Below are positions 15,519 through 22,900 of a stretch of 39,792 nt of DNA, piece after piece. Positions within the stretch are counted from its first letter, which is position 1, and every line of letters starts with the position of its first letter. The notes beneath the pieces are model-generated. The model ran no database searches and was not told where the DNA came from. It worked only from the letters and a program-made list of their open reading frames with translations. The stretch is from a virus: IMG/VR virus record IMGVR_UViG_3300032240_001492, positions 1 to 39,792 of that record, one strand, 5' to 3'. The position numbers and the translations under genes were made by a program.

Positions 15519-16576
15519 TAATCTTCTACATCAAAAATGTCTGGAGATAGCACTGTTTCTTCTTCTACTACATCGAAAGATGTTGATCCTAAGACTTTCA
15601 TCCACTGATCAGAATATTTCTTTTTGTAGTCATCGAGATCCTTCTTATCATCTTTGATAAAGCCATGAACTGTCATAATAACTTTATTAACGGCTGTAAC
15701 ACCTGTTACGTGATTTTTATCACAGCTAATTCTAGTTCTCTTTGCAAACTCAACTTCTTTACCATTTTTAGTGGCTTTGATTTTATTTGTACCGGCTCTA
15801 GCGATGTTACCAAATGTAAGAATCAATGATGCATCAAAGTACATTGTATTTCCGCCTTTATTATTTAGTGTAGGTTGACCCATTGGTGAATCAGGTTTAG
15901 CTACCCAAACTTTATTTACTGCTACAAGAGTATTAGTATAAGGTTGAGATGCTTTACGAGATAGTACAATTCTTTGATTAATGAAGTTACCGAACTGCTG
16001 AGACATTGCTCCTGCATTCCACTCATTGTTATTAGTAGATTTTTCGATACTCATCTTACAAGGAATAGATCCTACTGAATCCCAGAAGAAACAAATGTCA
16101 TAAGGAAGATTTCCTCTCTTTTGCTCATCTAAAATGTCAGCAATAAAACCTGCTACATCTTCAATACAATCAAGCTTTTCACGATCAATGTACAAAAAGA
16201 ATCCTTTATAGTCTACGATCTCACCATTCTCATCTGCTACTTCATCAAATTGAAAACCCATTTCACGTGCATGTGACCAATCCCATTTCATCTCTGTAAT
16301 AATAAAAACAGGAAGAATTCCCATCTTTTGCGCGTTTACTGCTGCTTCAAGAAGTGCAGTAGTTTTTCCTGTATCTGAATGTCCTCTAAGAAGTGAAATA
16401 TGACCAATTGGAATTCCAGGTATCTGAAGTGTATCTTGAACTGCATTAGAAAGTGGGATCCATTTTTGTTCCTTAAAAACAACCGCAGTAGAAAGATTCT
16501 TACCTTTCTTAAATTTCTCTAGATCGATTGTGCCTTTGATTGCGCTAGACACAGCGCTATTTAGTGATTTTGCCAT
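15518..16576 (-). CDS. uvsX: RecA/UvsX-type recombinase
   Basis: A 352-residue ATP-dependent strand-exchange protein. Walker A is LLRGHSDTGKTTALLEAA (GHSDTGKT at 65-72), Walker B is DICFFWDSVGSIP, and there is an NQRIVLSRKASQPYTNTLVAVNKV segment like UvsX/RecA motif 3. The acidic tail ends SPDIFDVED. In T4 the homologue drives recombination-dependent replication and repair with gp32. It sits between the ssDNA-binding protein gene and the exonuclease gene. The intrinsic terminator after the ssb-like gene lies in its leader, so read-through or a separate promoter must supply its mRNA. Confidence 0.94.
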   Translation of the reverse strand: MAKSLNSAVSSAIKGTIDLEKFKKGKNLSTAVVFKEQKWIPLSNAVQDTLQIPGIPIGHISLLRGHSDTGKTTALLEAAVNAQKMGILPVFIITEMKWDWSHAREMGFQFDEVADENGEIVDYKGFFLYIDREKLDCIEDVAGFIADILDEQKRGNLPYDICFFWDSVGSIPCKMSIEKSTNNNEWNAGAMSQQFGNFINQRIVLSRKASQPYTNTLVAVNKVWVAKPDSPMGQPTLNNKGGNTMYFDASLILTFGNIARAGTNKIKATKNGKEVEFAKRTRISCDKNHVTGVTAVNKVIMTVHGFIKDDKKDLDDYKKKYSDQWMKVLGSTSFDVVEEETVLSPDIFDVED

Positions 16577-16592
16577 ACGTAACTGTTTAGTT

Positions 16593-16620
16593 AAAAAACC
16601 CCGAACTTAATCGGGGCTTT
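16593..16620 (-). terminator. Intrinsic terminator after the gp32-like gene
   Basis: A 6-bp stem CCCCGA/TCGGGG (16599-16616) with a 6-base loop, followed by six T on the coding strand (A at 16593-16598 on plus). It lies in the 52-base gap before the uvsX start, so it probably reduces uvsX relative to the abundant binding protein. Confidence 0.92.
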
Positions 16621-16628
16621 TATTAGAT

Positions 16629-17432
16629 TTAGATGTCGAACAACTTGTCAATCTCTGAATCAACACTAGCTTTTGCAGTATTGAGAGTGTATTGAGCTGC
16701 TGGTTTTTCCCAAGGAAGATCTGACTCTGCCTTTGGTTGTACTTGATCAACTTCTTCTTTCAACTCTTCTTCAGGATTCAAATGTTTTAATAGAGCTTCT
16801 TTCATCTCATCATAAGAATACCTTTTGAATTGTGTCAAAGGATCTGGTTGTGTTTCAAGCCACAATTTAACTTTTACTCCATCATCTGAAAGTGGAGTTG
16901 ATTTAGTCCTTACCCTAACTGTTGACGTATTGTACATCAAACCTGTTGTCTCTTTTCCAGAGGTTTCAACAGTAATGTCACGTCCAGTTACAGGATCAGA
17001 ATAATCTCCTACATCTTCATCTTCAGCAATTGACAAAAGATCCATATAAACCTGCTTACCAAATTCCCAAAGACGAACGCCTTTGTCTTCTTCACCTCTG
17101 ACAATAACAGGGGCAAAGACACGCATTTTTGGTTCAAGTTTCTTTGCAAGAGACCAGTTTTCTTTTTCTGATGACTTACGAAGTCCTTGTGCAAATTCAA
17201 CAATAGGATCTTTTTCATTAAAGTTAGTGAGTGAAATCATGGATCTGTTGTTGATTCCATAATGCATGTACACTTCCTTGAATGGGTTTTGCTTGTTAAA
17301 CACTGATGGTACGATACGTACTGAATGCTTACCCACGCCTGGTCTCCAGATAGTCTGGGATAGGTCTTTTTTTTGTCCTCCACGTGGATTTTGTAGAGCC
17401 GACAGTCTTGACTTAATAACTGATATATCCAT
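16629..17432 (-). CDS. Single-stranded DNA-binding protein (T4 gp32-like)
   Basis: A 267-residue protein placed and shaped like T4 gp32. It has a basic N-terminus (SRLSALQNPRGGQKKDLSQTIW), an OB-like core with KHSVRIVPS and FKEVYMHYGI, and a strongly acidic C-terminal region ending DSEIDKLFDI, similar to the gp32 protein-interaction tail. It contains no cysteine, so the zinc-binding site of T4 gp32 is absent. It coats ssDNA and recruits helicase, polymerase and UvsX. It has a strong terminator and a host-like -7 box upstream, consistent with high independent expression. Confidence 0.88.
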   Translation of the reverse strand: MDISVIKSRLSALQNPRGGQKKDLSQTIWRPGVGKHSVRIVPSVFNKQNPFKEVYMHYGINNRSMISLTNFNEKDPIVEFAQGLRKSSEKENWSLAKKLEPKMRVFAPVIVRGEEDKGVRLWEFGKQVYMDLLSIAEDEDVGDYSDPVTGRDITVETSGKETTGLMYNTSTVRVRTKSTPLSDDGVKVKLWLETQPDPLTQFKRYSYDEMKEALLKHLNPEEELKEEVDQVQPKAESDLPWEKPAAQYTLNTAKASVDSEIDKLFDI

Positions 17433-17445
17433 ACGAAACTTTTAA

Positions 17446-17453
17446 CAAACTTA
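17446..17453 (-). promoter_or_regulatory. Host-type -7 box (TAAGTTTG) before the ssDNA-binding gene
   Basis: Coding-strand TAAGTTTG is an exact match to the Bacteroidota -7 consensus TAnnTTTG, 13 bases before the ATG at 17432. A TTG at the expected -33 distance is not evident. It differs from the ATATTTAT class, suggesting early or middle expression by host polymerase. Confidence 0.45.
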
Positions 17454-17490
17454 ATTCAAAAAACAGAAATGGAAAAATTTATCTTTAAAG

Positions 17491-17931
17491 TTACACAACA
17501 ACTATCTTGTGGATGGTTGTATTTAACTTCTTAAGATCATCTCCTTGAGTAAGAAGAACAGAATTTTTATAGTCTTGCCAGTTGATTGGGAAAGATGTAT
17601 CTAGTACGCCATTGTTTAACTTTTTAATCAAAGTGTTCAACGCATTAATAGTGTACAAAGTATTTGAATCTTTTTTCCTATGTAATAGGATTGTATTTGG
17701 TAGGATCTTAGTTTGCTTTCCTTCTATTTCAATATTGTAGGTGCAGAGAAATTCTCCAGAATCTACTGATTCTAGTACAAATATCTTTTTATATAAAATT
17801 GTGTACTCTTTATTTATTTCCTTTAAAGTATCTTCTAGAGATTCTTTAGGTGAGAAAGTACAGAATAACTTATTCATCATGTCTTCGTTGTTGAGATGCA
17901 GTTCTTTTTCTTCTATTTTCAATTCGTCCAT
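17491..17931 (-). CDS. Conserved phage protein of unknown function
   Basis: A 146-residue acidic protein. The C-terminal half has the recognisable pattern NTILLHRKKDSNTLYTINALNTLIKKLNNG followed by NWQDYKNSVLLT, which I associate with a widespread but unnamed protein of T4-like marine phages. The N-terminal half is variable and charged. It lies between the gp32-like gene and the second polymerase-like gene, where T4 has the helicase loader 59 and late-transcription co-activator 33, but no similarity to those can be claimed from sequence alone. Confidence 0.7.
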   Translation of the reverse strand: MDELKIEEKELHLNNEDMMNKLFCTFSPKESLEDTLKEINKEYTILYKKIFVLESVDSGEFLCTYNIEIEGKQTKILPNTILLHRKKDSNTLYTINALNTLIKKLNNGVLDTSFPINWQDYKNSVLLTQGDDLKKLNTTIHKIVVV

Positions 17932-17949
17932 AACCTTTGTTTAATAATA

Positions 17950-17957
17950 ATAAATAT
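17950..17957 (-). promoter_or_regulatory. ATATTTAT promoter-like octamer before 17491-17931
   Basis: Coding-strand AAATATTTATTATT, octamer 18 bases before the ATG at 17931. Confidence 0.5.
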
Positions 17958-17968
17958 TTAGTAATATG

Positions 17969-19264
17969 TTAGAATGCGTAATTGGTTCCGTATTTGTGTT
18001 TTACAATCATATCTGATCCTTGGAGGATATTTTTGATCTCTTTTAACAAATCTTTTCCATCTTCTTGAGAAAAATCAAACAAGAATGAATCATAAGTTAT
18101 TAATATAAGCTTTGTCTTAGTATTTTCCAAAAGCTTGTTTATGTCTAGTATTTTATATATGTTTTCTTTTGTTTCTAAATTCTGAACAATATAGTTGAAC
18201 AACTTCAATTTATTCATTCCAGGAAGCTTTTTTAATATCCTTCCTGTTGGTAGGATTAGGGCTTTATGAGCAACATATTTTTTCCATTCCTGATCTATGA
18301 ATTCATTCAAAGACTTAAAGAAGTCTATATGTTTGTATTGGGCTTCAATACCTCCATACAGTTGTTTAAACGTGATAGCCTTTGATTCTTTATATTGTTC
18401 ATCAGATAGCTCATCTACGTGGAAATATGCGCGTCCCAGGTATGTGTGCATTGATTCTTTAGGAGGTTCAAAGCCTATAAGTCTTGAGATCAATCTTAGA
18501 TGGTAGGCGTCAAAGTCAAATTCTACCAAGAAGTCATTATTAGGCAAAAAACACTCTCTAAAGTCTTTATCTTTAGGAATTGCTAAAAAGTTAATACCAT
18601 TAAAAGAATTAGTAGGCCTAGCCGTTAAATTATAAAGATTGTAGTAAGAATATATAGTATCTCCTAACAAAGAATGTTCTTTATTCTGGAATTGGAATTT
18701 GGTATCAAAGCATCTTAGATCAACTTTTATTCCTGCCTCTTCTACTTTTTTATAAGCTTCTACTAACTTGTCTTGGAGTTCGATGTCCATCTCAAGTTCA
18801 AAATAATCTTTTATCATGTCATAAAGACATTGACACTTTTGATAATGTTTAGATATAGGAATTATTTCATTTAGAGTAGGAAGTATAGGATGTTTGATAT
18901 AAAAATCCCTGTGGACAGGAGTATTGCAATCAAATGAAGTGTACTCATTATTTTTATCTAGGCAAATAAATTGTACATCAATTGAGTTTTGCAGATTTAT
19001 AAAATAAGAATGAAACTTTTTATCAAGTAGATAAATTTTGTTATGCTTATTTAAAAAAGACTCTACTAACTTTAGATCAAGAGAAAATCCTTCAGAGTGA
19101 TTAATAACAAATATATATCCCTTCTTAGAATTATTATAATAGATAAGACTTACTCTAGCTAACTTTGGATGATAATAGTCATTAGATGAAATGACTTGGA
19201 TAAATGCCTGGTCAGACATTTCTAATTTTAAAAACTGTTCTTTTTCTTCAATGATGAAATACAT
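17969..19264 (-). CDS. Second, divergent family A DNA polymerase-like protein
   Basis: A 431-residue protein whose C-terminal half aligns by eye with the palm and fingers of DNA polymerase I. LTARPTNSFNGINFLAIP (213-230) corresponds to the TGRLSS...NLQNIP block (Arg216). Motif A is EFDFDAYHLRLIS (Asp250; the usual Glu is His255). Motif B is KESKAITFKQLYGG (Lys295, Phe299, Tyr303). NYIVQN (357-362) matches the QGTAAD-region helix, and motif C is TYDSFLF (Tyr391-Asp392-Ser393 instead of His-Asp-Glu). Both catalytic aspartates remain. The N-terminal 200 residues are unrecognised and lack clear exonuclease motifs. A full DNA polymerase exists at 7236-9539, so this is a specialised or accessory polymerase, or a non-catalytic paralogue. 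Confidence 0.8.
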   Translation of the reverse strand: MYFIIEEKEQFLKLEMSDQAFIQVISSNDYYHPKLARVSLIYYNNSKKGYIFVINHSEGFSLDLKLVESFLNKHNKIYLLDKKFHSYFINLQNSIDVQFICLDKNNEYTSFDCNTPVHRDFYIKHPILPTLNEIIPISKHYQKCQCLYDMIKDYFELEMDIELQDKLVEAYKKVEEAGIKVDLRCFDTKFQFQNKEHSLLGDTIYSYYNLYNLTARPTNSFNGINFLAIPKDKDFRECFLPNNDFLVEFDFDAYHLRLISRLIGFEPPKESMHTYLGRAYFHVDELSDEQYKESKAITFKQLYGGIEAQYKHIDFFKSLNEFIDQEWKKYVAHKALILPTGRILKKLPGMNKLKLFNYIVQNLETKENIYKILDINKLLENTKTKLILITYDSFLFDFSQEDGKDLLKEIKNILQGSDMIVKHKYGTNYAF

Positions 19265-19282
19265 AACCTATTATTGATAGCT

Positions 19283-19306
19283 AATATAAGAAACATATCT
19301 TATATT
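19283..19306. repeat. 8-bp perfect hairpin upstream of the second polymerase gene
   Basis: AATATAAG/CTTATATT with an 8-base loop, in the 53-base gap between the 19318-19947 stop and the ATG at 19264. There is no T-run, so it is not a standard terminator. It could be an operator or an mRNA end-processing structure. Confidence 0.45.
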
Positions 19307-19317
19307 GAACAAACAAA

Positions 19318-19947
19318 TTACATAGTAGGTCTTGCAAATTTTGTGTAGTCGCCTCCAATAAAATCTACCATTCCGATAAAAGTTTTATTTGATTGTTCTG
19401 TAAGCCTTTGGTTTGTTTCAATGATGCCTGGGATTACGTTATATTGCGACTTTCTAGTATTATTTAATGGTCCTGTTAATTTCCACAGTATTTGAGTAGT
19501 CTGATATATTGATATATCATAATCTGCAGTTCCATTCACTATAGAATTATATTCATCTTGAGATATCTCTATGATGTAACCGTTCTCATTTTCTTTTTTA
19601 GTAAAATATCTAATAACATATCCTCTAGTATAATCTTGCTCTGTAGGTTTTGGATAATAGCTATTAGGTTTTCCTGGGATTCTGGTTATATTTGCTTCTG
19701 ATTTTCTTGCGATATCTTTTTTCTGTTGATCAGAAATATTCATATTATTTAATCCAGGAGCCGAATTATAATTAGGTCTTTTTGTTAAAGGTTCACTAGG
19801 TCCTATTTCTGGACTAGGTCCTGAAAAAGGTTTACCTGAATAATCTAGATAGTACTTTCCTTTATATTGAACTCCATTTAAAAGAAACTCTCCTCCATTA
19901 GTGGCCAGATTTTTTATAACTCTAAATGATGGATAATATCTAAGCAT
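19318..19947 (-). CDS. Probable baseplate or tail structural protein, unknown
   Basis: A 209-residue protein with an N-terminal NGGEFLLNGVQYKGKYYLDYSGKPFSG pattern (beta-rich, glycine/tyrosine-rich). It is followed by a flexible Pro/Asn-rich linker and a C-terminal YTRGYVIRYFTKKENENGYIIEI ... QTTQILWKLTGPL region. Similar GGEF...YKG.Y proteins occur next to baseplate genes in related phages, from memory. It lies 2 bases after the hub gene stop and has an ATATTTAT octamer 23 bases before its ATG (inside the hub gene's end). Confidence 0.6.
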   Translation of the reverse strand: MLRYYPSFRVIKNLATNGGEFLLNGVQYKGKYYLDYSGKPFSGPSPEIGPSEPLTKRPNYNSAPGLNNMNISDQQKKDIARKSEANITRIPGKPNSYYPKPTEQDYTRGYVIRYFTKKENENGYIIEISQDEYNSIVNGTADYDISIYQTTQILWKLTGPLNNTRKSQYNVIPGIIETNQRLTEQSNKTFIGMVDFIGGDYTKFARPTM

Positions 19948-19949
19948 CT

Positions 19950-22900
19950 TTATATTTGATTATAAGTATTATAAATATTTTTAGTATATCCTATCCTAAA
20001 TCCTACTTCTGCTGCAGCTAAAACTTGTTGATATGTTGGAGATTGCCCTGATATTCCTGCAAATCTTTCATATCCTGCCATTGCTGCAATAGCTTGTTCT
20101 ATAGTAGTAGATTTCTTTAAATTATCTCCAGCTATTTTATTAGATCCTGTTAATTCTTCATAAACAAAAGCTAATTGAGTTTCTAATTTAGAATAATCTT
20201 GTTTATTTAATAATTGATTTTTTCTACTTCCTAACCATTGAGCTATACCATAAGCATGACTTGTTGGATTTTCTGCATTAGGATTTAACTGTGATTCTTG
20301 TAATAATCCTCCTATAATAGCAGAAACTTGTATTTGATTATATCCCTTTTTTTCAAAAAATAATTTTGCTATTTTTATTCTTTCTTTTGCTTCTATAGGA
20401 GGAGATTTTTCTAAAGCTATATTAAAATTACTAATTTCATTTCTTTCATTAATTCCAAAAGGTCCTGTATTTTTATGTAGCTCAGGTTCTCCTTTAAATA
20501 CTGTAGACTCTTTTAAATAGATCATATTAGCTCTAACGCTAGTGATCCATTCATTATTTTCAAAACTATGTTCTAGACCAACTACAACAAACCCTACTTT
20601 ATTAACATAATCTTTAGGAGCTCCTTCAACACTTTTAGTAGTATAAACATATGGAAGAAGCATTTCTGGAATTGTAAATGCTTGGCCTATCTGTAGACCA
20701 GAAAATCCATCAGTTGTAAAATTAACAGATACAGGTATCATTGCTGATGCTCTCGTAGGATAAATATCATTTTTAACCTTTGTCATTTTATCTATGTAAT
20801 AGCTAGTTACATGAGATACGTTGGCTTCAGATGGATTTATTTTACTATAAAAGTCAGATATTGATTGATTGAATTGTTGAGCAGATATTTTTGCTGTTTC
20901 ATAATTTGGCTTAACTACTGCAGGAGATACTTCTAGACGGTCTAGAATGTATCTATCGTAATAGTGAGAATTTAAAAAGCCAAAGTTATCTCCATTTTTA
21001 GAAAGCGTAGCTTTATTTTCTATACTAGAATTAGCAGATATTGCTATCATGTTTCCTAGTTTAGTACTAACGTCAGATTTTATATCTAGAGATCTAGCTA
21101 TGCTATTTTTTCCAAGTAGAGGAAGTTCTGTTCTATTTGATTCACCTACTTTATTAGGTGGAACCATAATTTCATCATCAGTAGTAGGAACTACCTGATC
21201 ATCTATTACTTGAAAAGTGTTTCCAGCATCATTATATGATAATCTAAAAATATTAAAATTACCGGTAGATTTAGATATATCTGAGAGTATATGCTCTATA
21301 AATTGTTTTAGATAAACATTGTTATCTTCATTTTTAGATGCATAACTATGAACTAGATCTACTAAATAGTCTATGTTTAATAAAAAGTTCATGATTCGAC
21401 CTCTAAATGAATTACCGTCTCTAAATTTAAGAATATCATGAGATAAAACGTCTTGTGTTGATGGATTAAATAAATCAACACTATCGCCAGAACCACTAAC
21501 TGCTAAAATTTTATCTCCACTTAAAATATTAGGATCAAATAATTTTTTATAATCTTCAAAACTAGCTTCGCATGGAATTAAAGTTATCCAAGGATTTGTA
21601 CTTAATTGTTGATTATTTGAAAGACAAAAATTATGATTAGGATTAAAATCAACGTAAACTAACGGAGTTTGATCTTTTGATTTACTAGTATCATATATAG
21701 TACACATATGATTTAGTAACATTAATAATGTACCAAAAGAAATATATACAGGATGATTTGTGCTAACTCCTTTCATGATTTCTTTATCCCACTGGTATGG
21801 AACTACATAAGTAGTTAAGAGTTCTTTAAAATCTACTTGTTTTAATTGTTCTGGCTTTGCTAAATTTGCCATTAAGCTAGAAACAAATCCGTATTTTGCT
21901 TGGACTTTTAATAAGTCCATTTTACTTAAATTTGGATATTTTTCTGGGATTTTAATTGTATCCTTATTAGTCAGCTCTTCTATTATTCCAGAAAATATTC
22001 CTGTAGAAAATATTTGAGTTATAAATTTTGAATCTTCAAATAATTTACATTGAAATACAGCTTTACCTATTTGTAAATCTTTTCCTGTTTTATTAATAGC
22101 TTTATTTAAAGAATGAAGTTCTATAGTCCTTAAAAGTATTTCTAAAGCAGATTGATACTTTATAGCCTCAGCTATTTGAGTATTCATTTCTTCTTGCGCT
22201 CTTTTCTGCGCTTCTAAATCCTCTTTCTCTTTTTGATTTTGCTCTTCTAATTTCTTTTTATCTGTATCAGGATCTCTTAAAATAATATCTTGATTATCAG
22301 GAGTTATGTTTTGTATTAGTGAACTATCATTAAAAGACAATACTACTTTTGCATAAACCGATCTTCTTTGTGTATCGGTTGTTGTTGTTGATAAATTTGT
22401 AGCCTGATTAACATCTGTATTTGTAATTGTAACATTATACCCTACTGATTCTACTGGTACATAATAAACTACTGAGAAATAATAGTGCTGATAGTTAGGA
22501 TTTACATTAGGATATATTTGAGGACTTAAAAAATTATCTGTGTCGCCACCGCCTGGGGCTCTTAGATCTCTAAATGATAAATCAGTGCCTCGACCTTTTG
22601 TAGTATTAAAAAATACGCCGCCTTCAATAGCATCTTTTGACATGACTTGATTCAAAACGGAGAATACTTGTTCTCTTGTCATTACTCCATGATTACCATC
22701 ATTTTGATCTTTAAAAGATGTATGAATAGCAATATTAAAGAAATATGGATCATAAGAATCTACACTATTTAAAGCAGGAGAAGTATAGGTTACTCCAAAT
22801 CTATAATACGCATCAAGACCTAAAGATACTGTATTATTATCTAAAAGTAAGTTAGCAGTTGTAGTATCTCTATTGGGAAATTGTTTTACTAAATTTTGAT

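Noticed and set aside
16593-16620. Regulatory riboswitch before uvsX
   Set aside because: The only structure is a plain GC hairpin with a T-run, fully explained as the terminator of the preceding gene.
20760-20767. ATATTTAT octamer inside the hub gene as a promoter
   Set aside because: It is an exact match, but it is deep in coding sequence with no nearby start; probably chance in AT-rich DNA.
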